Shown here: piece after piece, positions 12,981-25,200 of the stretch
Layout: each line of letters starts with the position of its first letter
Position numbering within the stretch: position 1 is the stretch's first letter
Assembly (NCBI GenBank): GCA_026874595.1
Contig: CM049319.1
Span: 4,926,601 to 4,990,600, forward strand
Length of the DNA stretch: 64,000 nt
Source: Sipunculus nudus
Lineage: Eukaryota; Annelida; Sipuncula; Golfingiida; Sipunculidae
Direction of reading: 5' to 3'
Translations under genes and position numbers: made by a program
The notes under the pieces: model-generated
What the model was told of the DNA's origin: nothing
What the model saw: the letters and a program-made list of their open reading frames with translations, nothing else
The model's database searches: none

Positions 12981-15900
12981 TAAGATAAACCTCCACAAGC
13001 TAAATGCAACGTCGGTGACAGTGACAGTTAACGGGGGTGGTTAATTCATTAATTATCGCTCACGCAGCGACTGAAAGAATGACGTATATATGAGTACCTA
13101 AAGAGTACCTGACATTTAATATCATTAGTTTCCTATCTCGTGGTATGGAAGTGCCATAAAATAGTCACGGGATCGGGCGAAATTAACGTGTTTACTTTGT
13201 CAAAGGTTCGCAAAAAATGAACTCGGATCCGCCAAAGGTTTTAAATATTATAAAAAGAATATTTCAAGTTTTCTGTTAATAATTATACTATTTCTGTAAA
13301 TTCCAATATTCCAATAGAAACATTCAATCTGAAAATTTCCGGGACATTTAAAATCAACACTGCTACAGTAAACATTTATTTCTTTAAGATAAATGATTGC
13401 TAGAATGTAATATTCAACTTGTATGGCGTTCGAAACTCGTGCATAACAACTTAAAATACAATCTGCTCATGAACTTTGGCAATATTGTAAGTCCTGAGTT
13501 ATGTGAGATGATTTTTTAAAGGCTTTGGCTTTATCATAACCGTGAAGGAGGTATAATCCGCAAATACGCGTCAAACTTGGAATCTTGCCAATTATTATTA
13601 CCCATTCCCGGTTTTGGAGCACTGTCCGATTACAAGGCGACTGTTTACATTCTTGGCCTAGTTTTCTTTCACGTCTAGATTTCCCGCGGTATGACTTTGG
13701 ATTTCGATGTCTGCACTCAGTTGTGTAGCGAAAAATGCACCTTTTCCATCATTATAGGTCTGATTATCACAAACATCGATCATATCGTTAGACCCTCACT
13801 GTTCAGCATTGATTATCCGTAGAAGTGTGGATTCACCGAATGTGGTCACCCATAAAGCGCTTCTTCTCGGCAGATATGGGTCCAGTCGACGTCATACTCT
13901 CTCCCTATGGTGTATCAGTGTTTCGTATTTCCTTGCCCTCCTCAAACACTGACTGATCCATTCCTCCACAGAATTAAGGGTTTCACAATTATGTTAACAG
14001 AAACAGATATACTTGAAGTTTTTACCACAATAAAACTCCATATCTTAAATAAATCTTAAATCGTGCTCATCTTAACATTTTGGCGTATGTAGTAACGTGG
14101 CTGCAGTTACCGTGTTTGGCCCACTGCACAGGTGATTTAGCACCATATCTTGTGATTCAAGAGGGATACGGGGTCTGGACCCCAATCCCTCTTTATTTCT
14201 CTTTCTTTAACCTTTTTTTAAATAGTAAAAACAATGTTTATTTTGGGTGTGACCTATAAACCTTCATTCACTATATATGATAACATGAGGACTTTTCAAG
14301 GTTTTCTCACTAGTCTTCTTTGGTTCCTATACCTCTTTTCTGTCAGCGCTTCATGTATATTCTTACATATACAATACATGTTTGATCATTGTATTTCTAG
14401 CATTCTATATCATAAGTACAATATATTATACAATAAATTTAATAATAAAATTAATTCTACATACATTATTTGAGTGGCCACAATATGTTTCCCTGCATGA
14501 TAAAATTTTAAAAGAAATAACATTGTTTATTAACAGATGCAAGTTCTAGAACATTGTTAATCATGTTTGATTTGTTTAAAGCTTTCGATACAGCATCCCT
14601 CTGAAAATAACGCAATAGTGTGAAAACTCATTTGGATTTGTATAGATGCAACACACACATGCCGGATGATGGCTGTTTAATTTGGTGTAATAATAAATAG
14701 GTCAGGGTTCCGATTGAAGGGGGCGCACCCCCCCCCCCCCCCACCCCCCCCCCCCGACATTAAAAGACTGGGAAACAGTAAGATAAGCGCAAAAACGGAG
14801 TCGGTTTTCGATTAATGTTGCATTATAAACTACCCCAGATGTTTCATTTATGCTTCATTAAAGCATAAATTTTCAAATTTGTCTACACTATTTGAGGGGG
14901 AACCCCCTCTTTTGCTTCCACCCCCCCCCCCCCCCCACCGCCCCACTCCCATTCTCAAATCCCGTATACCCGCCCCAGTAAGTTGTTGCATTTCTTTCTT
15001 TGTTGATGCATGGCTGAATAATAAAAAGTGAACAATGAGTTATTAAACAATGCCGTCACGGAGACATTCAGTGGTGTACCGCCTCGAAACCCCCATATAT
15101 ACTGTTTCAAAAACCCTCTGTTTCGAAAACTGTATGTCAAGGTCAGGGTGGGGTAGAAAAGAATTTACTCAGCGGATATACCAGTGTTATATATACTGGG
15201 ATGACGCGATGGTGTAGGCGAGCAAGCGCACGTTTTATGTCACTTACTCGAGTTTTTGCGTTATATAATATATATGGACACTGAGCATACTGCATGACAG
15301 CGAGTACAACACGACAAAATATGATGAGATATATTCTTGTCTTTGATCTATAGTGAAGCCGCACGCCTGCACATGGACTTCAGAAACGCCACCTTTCAGT
15401 GCTATATAGACTAGTCCCCTGCCTTATATTTCTCCTTGTCGTTTGTCATCCTTTCTCTCTCTCTCTTTATTCTCTTCACTTTTCAGGAGAATAAGAAATA
15501 TTTCTTTCTACATTTCTTGCTGACTCCGTCAATTATTTTATAGTTTAGCCATATATTCCTAAATCATCTTTCCATGCATGTATCTCATATTCAGAGAATA
15601 TAGGATATTTATCCATGGCAACTTTCAAAGACCCCATTGTATAGTCATGTATACTGTGCCTTTCGTGTGTTGTTGAATAATTATATCAAATGTAAATCAG
15701 TAATTACACAGTTTTTAGAACTGAGCGGAAAAAAAAGGAGGAGGACACATCTGTCGGTATTCCTTTGGATCCCCACACAATTTCCTAAACAATCCAGAAA
15801 TTAACATTTAAATATAAATGCTAACTATTCATAATTAATGACTTGCCCATGCCTGCTCCATAAAGACATGTATAGTGAGGCATGTTATGTCCAATTTACC

Positions 15901-17100
15901 ATCATTTTGGGAATTTGTGTGAATGCTTTACCTGGGTCGTGCAGTTAGACCTACTAGTTAGCACCGGAGAAAGGAATAGAATCATCTCAAGGGAGGATGA
16001 ATCAACGTGACCATCAGAAGCCTAATCTAAGATAAAGCAGCAACAAGTACAGTTTTATCAATAGGAAAGAGAGTCTGAAACGTAACTGAAACTTTTATTT
16101 AAACGAAACTGAAAACATTAAAGCTCGGGAAATTGCGAGTGCACTTTTAACTAAACTGTTCCTTTATATATACAGACGAGGAGCTAGAAGGTACCACGTG
16201 ATATTCCAGACATTTACATTAAAATATACTTGTGACATACGTCACTTATGCCTGAAGAAAACTTATTAGTTTGAATAGAACGTCAAGTCCGATGAGAACT
16301 TCAGGTCCGATGAACACTTGAAAAAACAGCTTCCTGCAAACTAAAGGCAAAGAAACTATGTTAAGAGCGAGACAACAATAATACCATCATTTCCGTGAAA
16401 GCCATTTTAGTGAATTTCTTTTCCACTGAAATATACATGTTTACGTCTTCTTACTAATAGTTTTTAGGTACTTGCTGCAATATAACCTTCAGTATAGATT
16501 ATAAAACCTTGTGCGTTCACTTTTCGAAAATTCTTTCATCTTCCACTTCACCATTTTAGTCAAATTGATGATTTATATGATGTAAAGTATATAAGTTCCA
16601 AGTCTATCAGATACATGATATACATACAGATAGTATATGAACAAGGGGCTATTTTGTGTTTGGCGTCAAAAGCAAAATTATATATCTCCCTTTTGTACAA
16701 AGTATATTTTGATGACGGCTTTTAAAAATCATCTAACTCACATCCTACAGCATGTCATTGAGCAAAGCCGGAAGTAGCACAAAGGGAAGCATAATTGGAC
16801 GGAACCGTCATTGGTGGTATTATGTACTTATGATCTGACTTGATCTCGGGCTGTGTATAGGTCGAGAGGTTCTAAGTTGATCAAAACAATGACTATAGAG
16901 TAATTAGCACTTACTACCACCAGCCTGTTTATGAGAATGAGCTAGCATCATCGTGCAAATGGACACGAAGTCTGTTAATGTGAACATTATCTGGTTACAA
17001 AGAAACGTTCGCCGCAGGGTGTGATGTTACTGTATCCCAGTCAGCCGACTGCCGTACAAACAGTTTTCTTATTAAGTTGTACTCCCTGACTTTGATGTAC
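12981..17100. other. Gene-free DNA with poly-C tracts
   Basis: No exon could be supported. Long C runs lie at about 14729-14755 and 14920-14937, the second beside 'gagggggaaccccctc'. The words ggtctggacccc near 14170 suggest a fragment of the GGTCTGGACCCC repeat family. The rest appears unique and moderately AT-rich. Confidence 0.55.
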
Positions 17101-17178
17101 AACTCTGACGCTGTTGATGATACAAACGTCACGTGATGTTGTTGTGTCCATCATCGGAAGTGACGTGTTTGGGGGCAG

Positions 17179-17216
17179 TATAAATGTCTTCCCTGAAACA
17201 GATGGTGTTGGTCAGT
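17179..17216 (+). promoter_or_regulatory. Possible isolated core promoter
   Basis: TATAAA at 17179-17184 is followed by TCAGTC at 17212-17217, a match to the metazoan initiator with its A 35 bases after the first T of the TATA box. Upstream are CACGTG (about 17132) and GTGACGTG (about 17160). No coding exon was found downstream before the P450 gene at 21.9 kb. It could start an untranslated exon or a non-coding RNA, or be chance. Confidence 0.25.
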
Positions 17217-17219
17217 CAC

Positions 17220-19220
17220 ACGATTTCTAAGAAAATTCAAGTACGGTTGTTACAGGTTGTTCACTGTTTATAACAAACCGTACCAGGTGCCAATGCCCTG
17301 AGCATTTAAGTTTAGTGTGTAATTTAATAGAATAATGGTAGCCTTTTAGGTATATTGAGTGCTTTATTTACCCATAGCCGGGTGGCTCGCGTACCGTTCG
17401 ATATTTCTCTAGTAGAGACTTCTTGTCAAGGTCTGTATACCATGCACAGGGTTTGGATTTTCCTCACCTTGTATTTAAGGGATAGTAGTATACGTACTGC
17501 TTTATTGCTGCAGAGTATCACAATCTGCGACATTTGAACGTTATTTACTATTATTAAACATATATGTATCTGTGTATTTAAAGAGAGCAAACAGCAGGAT
17601 GTTGAGAAATTATTGAAGCACTGGTTTAATTCTTATTCTCATGTCGACAGGTTCTCTTTCGCTCCGTGCTATTCTCTGGGATGAAACGTTTTGTTATCAC
17701 TGGGCTGTTGAGCTGTTCTCCTTTTCAATTAACATAACTCAACGTTGAACACTTCATTTCTGAAACCCGATCAAGTAATTTAAAGAAACTCCCAAATGTT
17801 ATATGTATATGTAATAAAGTAAGGATTAAATAGACTGTTCATCGAATACTCTTCTTGCAAGGCAATTCTCAACCTTTGTATCAACAACTGCTGTCAACAT
17901 TTTTCTCAGAGTTCATTTTATAAAGAAAAGTAGATTGCTTTTCGGTTGCCCATATCACATGATCACAAGAACAAACTAAGCCATGTAGGTTTGATACATC
18001 CGACATATCTTTACACAAGACTGTAATAAATTTGCATTCCCGGAAAATAATATGTAAAAATGTTTCTTTTTCGAAGAAATATCTAATGGTCCGACCTTTA
18101 CACATTATGCACGTTTATTTATCATACAGATCTCTATAAATCAAGCACTTTTGAATTTGAATATAAAATTAAGTTCTTACTCTAAAATTTATAATTCTTT
18201 TAAAGTTAATTTTTTGGGACCTGACTTATAGCATGCTGTCATAATCAAGTGATCAGTTCGTAACTTCATAATTCAGGCTTGAAGTGACAACCAGAAATAC
18301 AGTTGACAATTCAGTGAATACTCGGAATATCACGCGTGGTCGTGGATCCTGATGTGTGGTAAAGGGAGGGATGTAATGACACAAACGGCACGATTATGTT
18401 CACCCTCAGTCTGGGGGTGACTGCATGAACAATTCATCTACAAGTCGAGGCATGCTTCCGATGACAAATCCTCATGCTTAATGTCTGCAAGGTCATTTTG
18501 TGGGACAATATATATACTGCACTTCACCAAAGTCCTCAATATGACATCCCCTATACATCATGTGAGTGTACATTACATGAAACGATATAAGAATTAATAT
18601 TGTTTTACTAAATGCTTGGTATAAGTTAACATTTGAAATTGTGTGATAAAATTATTTAAAACTGAATCTAGTAAGTAGATTGGTTTTAACTGTACATATT
18701 AGCGTCTTTGGTTCCCTATAACTCTAATGGACAGGCGCTCTCGTGCCCGGGGGAGGCCCGTGAAGAAATGATGTGTCTCTGTACAGGTTTGTGATATGCA
18801 TGTTATAAAGGCGGTTTACTAGATCGTTTATGACAGTGTATGCATGGTGGATATGGTGAATTTAACTTTCTCATTTCGTGAGATTTTATTAGAGATTTAA
18901 ATTTACAAACTGTATTTACATGATTGTTCAAATATTATCTATTAACTTTCTTATTGAATTTAAAAACGAAGTTATATGCATGGAAGGTTGAGCCATGCAT
19001 GTGTTGGTCAAAGAACAACTAGATTTGGAACTGGACCACAATATTTGTGTAACTGATCCTCTTGCTGTTAGGAAATCTAATCTATGAATGTGTTCTTTAT
19101 ATAAATTTGATTAAATTATTTAAGTGACAAAAATATCTATCTTGAAAAAAAAATCCCAACATACGGGAAATACAATAAATAAGACATATAAGATATAGGT
19201 ACACAGAATTACGGTATACA
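17220..19220. other. Gene-free unique DNA
   Basis: No exon with flanking splice sites and no recognised domain. A 74-residue minus-strand frame at 17881-18105 is cysteine-rich but matches nothing I know and has no supporting context. Confidence 0.5.
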
Positions 19221-19523
19221 TGCGTGAAATTTCGGACCTTCTCTGTATCATGCATGTATCGGACACGTATTTTTTTCTTAGCCGCATCTATCTAGTTCAT
19301 GTATGCGAGAAATTTTGGACCTTCTCTGCCTCATGTATCGGACATGTATATTTTTTCTTAGCCGCTTCTATCTATTAGTGTATGCGTATATCGGATATTA
19401 TTTTTGCGAAGCCGCTTCTATCTATAAGTGCATGCATGTATGCGTAAAATTTCGGACTTTCTCTGCCTCATGTATCGGACATGTATTTATTTCTGAGCCG
19501 CTTCTATCTAGTTCATGTATGCG
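19220..19523 (+). repeat. About 85-bp tandem repeat, four copies
   Basis: The words 'ttcggaccttctctg' (19229, 19313, 19450) and 'gccgcttctatcta' (about 19281, 19361, 19412, 19497) recur with steps near 84, 80, 51 and 85. The third copy is internally deleted. Each unit also holds 'catgtatcggacatgtat', an imperfect inverted repeat. Confidence 0.85.
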
Positions 19524-21380
19524 GATTGGGGACATTCCCTGATCCTCCAGTGTCACAGAGTGCCAGGTACCATGGCCCCACAGATTCCTTACCGGTTCCC
19601 AAAAGGAACTTGTTTATTGAGATATCTCCGGGGGACTGCATGAGTCCTATATCTGTTTCATCCTCGTTATTCACCACGGGGCCACGAGTGATCAGCAAAA
19701 AAGGCAGAAAAAATAGAGCCATGTACTGGTTCCCGTCCCGCGTCCACAAGGTCAGAACGGGAATTCTTTTTAAGGCGGAGGTGGTTGAATGCGACTGAGG
19801 TATACTCAGCACAACATGCAATATAAGAAAAACTTTATTTAGCAGTCAGATATCACAATAACAGGTAAATCCATATGATTGAAATTAAGATATTTTACTA
19901 TGAGCACGAAAATTTGCGATTTTTGTATTGGCCGGGTGTATATGCAACCCTAGGCTTAAATCCCCTTGGACCTGGCCCTTGCATGTTCATGTAATGTGGG
20001 CAGGTGTTGACGCGCGCACCTTATTATTTATATGTACATGTACATACAAGTTGCAGCACAAAATTATGCCTTTTCCATTTTTTAATCTGATTATTATAAC
20101 TGTTAGCCATTGAACAAAATCGTATAAGTGCAAATAAAGAAACTCCTTTGAAATAAAGACATTTCTTATGACATTCATGTAAATATACAGTTACACGGGC
20201 CATGGTTCCTGAATAAACGCAAACGTGGCAGGCGGCATCCAATGGAGGTCACGCCGAGGTATAGATGACAAGGTTACGCCATTTGTAAGACAGACCGTCA
20301 AGCGCTGACGTCATAGGGCAGATCAGACGGGTTAGTGATACCTAACGTTAACTGTTAATGGATGTGTACAGCTGTGGCTATGCAGGTATTGTTTCACTCT
20401 GCTTTTGATACTGGATGGGAAAAACGTCTCGTGTAAATATACAAACACGGCACAGCCCGCGCTGAGGTCACCGCGAATAGTCTAAGTGTCTACTTATTAG
20501 CCAAATATGCAGATTATTCATTATTATCATTAAATATGCAGTGTGTGTATGTATGTGAACACTTTTATGGCTTCGTGCCAAATGAAGCAGGTCTCTTCGG
20601 CGGCCCCTTGCACATTTGCATATATCCACTGATTACTTATGCATTCTCCCTTTTATACATTATATCCTACTGTATATCTGAACAGATAGGATAACTCGCC
20701 ATGTATACCGAAGCGTCTCGTGATACGATTTATGTAAGTGGTACAAAGTCCAGCTTGGAGTCCCACAACTGACCACTCTGTATATGATAACCTTGAGAGC
20801 AATATGTTTATGAAAATATAATGAAGTTTATATGGACACTATCTTACCAGTGTAATCCCATATGATGCATGTCAAATCTCAAATGCACTGTATACTGTCT
20901 TTAAATAAAAGAATAGCAGTTTAACATGCCTGAAAATAAGTTTTGCGAACAATCTTCTGTAAATGTAATTTTTACTCTTGATACCCCCACTGATACATCA
21001 TATATTAATACAAATAAATTAATTGACCCATGTTGGTTTCGTTCTGGGCAGTAACTCGACCTGGAGGATTGCTATCGTTTCATACAGGAAGTAGTGGAGT
21101 TTGTTAGACGCCACTAATTTGGAGGCGTTTCTTCATAATTATAATATCCGCATACTTTCGGTAACGTGTGGAATTACTAAGGCACATTAAGCAAGCGTCA
21201 GAAGATTAATGAAAACTAGAGCACATGATCTGCAAAGAGTTTGCATAACCGGATCATGTAGCCTATAACCAGCTTCCTGCGGTGGCATCCGCGGTGTTTA
21301 TTTACAACGTTTCCCCGCGAGATCCGCGTAAACTTGTGGGCGTTGATAAATGAGCCTAAATCGCGGGCTTTTGCGGGCTT
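19524..21380. other. Gene-free DNA upstream of the P450 gene
   Basis: A GC-richer segment at 19524-19798 is open on both strands but shows no domain I recognise. TGACGTCA, a perfect cAMP-response-element palindrome, lies at 20306-20313. The remainder is AT-rich with no exon. Confidence 0.5.
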
Positions 21381-21385
21381 CCAGA

Positions 21386-21505
21386 GCGCATGCGCCAAGT
21401 TCCATTCACAAGTCGAGCTTATTCGTTTGGCCCCTTGCCAAATCGCACTGCCTTGACCTAGCGCCATGTATTTAACCCCCGCGACAGTGCACATGTATCA
21501 GTTTG
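21386..21505 (+). promoter_or_regulatory. Predicted P450 core promoter
   Basis: TATTTAA (21469-21475) precedes a TCAGTT initiator whose A is at 21500, a distance of 31 bases, the spacing expected for RNA polymerase II. Upstream is GCGCATGCGC (21386-21395), the NRF1 palindrome, and 'ttgacct' near 21452, a nuclear-receptor half-site. The local sequence is CpG-rich compared with its surroundings. If correct, the 5'UTR is about 459 bases and ends at the ATG at 21959. The prediction rests on motif spacing only. Confidence 0.4.
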
Positions 21506-21958
21506 TTTGTAAACTTTGCCGTCACATGCGTGCTGTGAAGCAGTTCTCTACCCCCTTCATCTACAAGCGTTGTACTGGAGTGGATTTTTTTTACGTCTTG
21601 CGTCAAACTCACAAGTGCTATACTAGTTTTGGGCGGTGGTTTCCATCTACCCCCGCAGGGCGTCTTTGAATGAGTCGTCATTAATTTGTAAATGCGTTAC
21701 CAGTTCACATAAAAGAAGCGTCTGAACTGTTCTTGCTTCATAACGGTTCCCAAGCACTGTTCAACATCATTGAGAAACTCAACGAACTGTAACCAAACTT
21801 TCAAAGGCAACATTACTTGGACATCAGATGAAAAGACGATCCCCTTGAAGCAAAAGACATTATTTGGAATTTCCGAAGACAAATCAAGAACCTAACTCAA
21901 GCGACTTAGTTTGTTCAAAATCGAAAACTTTAGGCAATAGGTGCGACCGATCGCCAAA

Positions 21959-22298
21959 ATGTTACAAGAAGCTATTGAGTTCGTCGGAATACAGACCTTG
22001 TTGGTCTTGGTCGCCGTCTTTTTGATAATGGTTTACGTGTACCAACGTCCGCGTAATCTTCCCCCCGGACCTGTGGGATGGCCAGTACTTGGGGCTCTGC
22101 CGAGAATGGGAAAGAAACCGTATCTGACCGTGCAGCAGTGGTGGAAGGACTACGGGGACGTGTACAGTTTATACATGGGGACGCGTCTATGTATTATACT
22201 GAACGGAGTGGACGCCATGAGGGAATGCCTGGTCAAGCAAGGGGACATCTTCTCAGCGAGACCCTGGAACTATTTCAAGAAAATTACACGTGGAACAG
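21959..22298 (+). CDS. P450 exon 1: anchor and proline hinge
   Basis: The ATG at 21959 sits in a good context (gccaaaATG). An in-frame GTG upstream at 21941 is not a likely animal start. The exon encodes the hydrophobic anchor, the basic-proline hinge and the segment to TRGTG. The donor is ggaacag|gtatgc; the exon ends after one base of a Gly codon (phase 1). Confidence 0.93.
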
Positions 22299-25200
22299 GT
22301 ATGCGGAGCTTTCTAATTAATATTTATATATAGATATCTAAACAATACACTTACTCTTACTAAATATCCGTTTAAATTATACGACGACTTTTTCTGAAAA
22401 CGCACCGTTGGAAAACACCAATACATTATAAGATTTTTTAAACCAAAACATTAATATTTATTATAACGTGTTTTACTTCGGTCTCTGACTTTCGAAGAGC
22501 ATGCCCAGGTATGAGTGGAACCTTTCACGCACGTATGCCAATTCAGATTCAGTGTTTATGTTAAGAAGTGCTAAAAGACATTGACAAAAATTAATTCATA
22601 ATATGACCCTAATCTCGGATTCCTTGGACAGAGCGAGTATAGGGGTTATTTATGAGTGGAATGTTGATAAGTTAACACTCCATCTATTAACGACCATTAA
22701 AAAAATAAATATAACACTTATTGTATAATGCGTTTAATTCATTCCATTTAGTTTTCGTTCCAAACAAATTGGGCCAAACATTCGCAAACGGTAGAAAGGA
22801 TGCATTTCTTGAACTTCTGCATGAATTTTCTGCTTGGAGTCATTTATCATCTGAAGTGAAAAAAAAACTTGTTAGTTGACTTTTGAATCTTGGCAGTGAA
22901 TTTTATGAAAAATGTTTAGACAAACGTTTGTACTTGATTATTCATGCTTCTCTCATAATCTAATCAGTATATTTTATGAATAATAAATTGTTACACATTT
23001 GAATAACGGAAAAATAATTTTAAATCTAAATATACATCACATACAAATGATTAACCGGTAGCAATCAATTTATATTAGGACATTATGCGTTTTATCGAAT
23101 ATGGATTAATATGAAGTCACAACATTGACCTTGTCACCAAAATAACTTGATTAGGCCCGGATTGATTTACACTCTGTTATATGTAGGACAATAACACTTT
23201 GATGTAAATATAGACATCAAAGGTCAGAAAACCATTTGCAGCATCCCCTGGTATAACTTAATCAATTAAGGAGATGACGTCATACAGTTTTATCATATGT
23301 AGTGATATCGGAGGCAGCATGAGTGAGATATGCCGGTGGTATATTTATGTAATTGGTGAAGATTATTCTGTAGGTCACTGGGTGCGTGGCATTGTACTGT
23401 GTGATGTACTATATATATATATACAGTATACACTTACGGTACCACTTTTATATCCCGCGAGACGCTCACGTGCTGTGATCCACGCAAGGCTTCCCACACT
23501 TATACCATGATGCAAATGAGCATTCGTGTTTGTGTGTGTACATGCGTGGAAAATCCAATAGTGTATCAGTTATACAGACATAATATTATGCTAATAATCT
23601 ACCTTCGAGGGTAGTTGTGGAAATGGTCATAAAATTGCTAATACATCCCTAGTGCTCAAAGGTATATGCGCATACCAAGAAAATCGAAAAATAAATGATT
23701 TCACCTATAGAGTATACGTGACACAAGAAAACTTAAATTTAAAAGTAACATCGTGTGAATCATTTTCTTAAGGAAGCCTATCAAGCAAAAGTGTATGCGT
23801 TATATATCATTTTAGACGTTTGTATTATTTTTTTCATGTTGTACTTTACATGCACCCATTGAATTTAAGTCTATACGCGGTGTTCTCCAACAAACAGATA
23901 AGAAATGCATTTTCCGTAAACAACGACATACCCGGGTTTACCCCATGCAGACTGTTCTCAATATTGGAGAAGCTGCATGGGATGTGAATAAAAAAAACCG
24001 TGATAAAGCAGGTAGTTGATTTTTCTCGACAAGGCCGTGGTAATGTACCGTACCGAGCTACTTTTTAAATTGAAAAAAACCTTATATAATGCTGCGCCCG
24101 GAACCAATTTGACTTTTAACCATAATTATATAGCATGACAACTTGTTAACAGCCTGCACACGATCTGAAAATTACAACAGTCTTTGAAGTTTCTTCAAAG
24201 TGAAGCGTGTTGTCGCATGAAATATTTTAATGTATCATTTAAACAGTAGTTTTATGAATTCATCCAAAGTTATTGTTTGCGTAAATACTTAAATAAGAGA
24301 CAACAGATGAACATACAAATATACAACTGGGGCGAATACAGTGTAATAGAAAAGGGGGCTCATCTCCTTGTCTCAGGGAAGCCGGGAGCGCTAGAGTAAA
24401 CATCATATATAGTTCTCGCATGCAGAGGTATATAGCGAAGAAAACGGCACCAGAGGCAAAATCCAGTGCTACTTTTCGATAATGCGTCGATATTCTTTTA
24501 ATGTCCCTGATTTCTGTGGTAGAAGAAGAGATGGCGCGCGTTAATTCTCCGCACTTGTGTGCAATTAATAATTATTAATATTCAAATAGATATGATTGAA
24601 ATTAAGAATTATAATAATGTAACGCTTCTGTGGCCTGACAGGATACACAGGTCATTACCTTGACCACCCCAACTGACCAGACAATGAGTTTCCAGCTTTA
24701 TCCGTCCGTCGCCGGACGCCAAGGTCCCTAAGGTCGGGATCTGGATGTCTCGGGTTCGTCCTTGGCCTAGCAATAACGGTGTTGCGAGTTCAGATCTATA
24801 ATGTCATTTGATATTGTATACACTTGTTAATCACCGGAGTCAAGGACGGTCTTTAGTCCGAGATTGAACGTTCACGAGGACAGTTTGTATATTATTTCAT
24901 GTTACATTGCGCCGTTCATACATGTATATATGTGTAAACAAATGTATATACACTTGTCGTAAAATATCAATAAAATCTCATCTGCCGAGCGCAGAATAAA
25001 GCTAATAAAAAAACTTCATAAGGCACTGCAATATTACTTCATCCTCAAAGGAGCTTTCGCCAATGTCCGTTTGTAAGTTTGTTAGCCGGTTAGCAGGATT
25101 TCGCAACAATAACTGAGCAGATTTCTACAAAACCTTGCAGGGGAACTGCACATGCATGGGCCAGGGGAGACCCAATCGCATTTTGTCCAGGATACGGGTA

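Noticed and set aside
19481-19821. Overlapping 100-residue frames on both strands
   Set aside because: Open on both strands without domain, splice sites or neighbours; partly inside a tandem repeat.
21941-21958. Upstream in-frame GTG as P450 start (MRPIAK)
   Set aside because: GTG is not a normal animal start; the ATG at 21959 has good context and gives a standard anchor.
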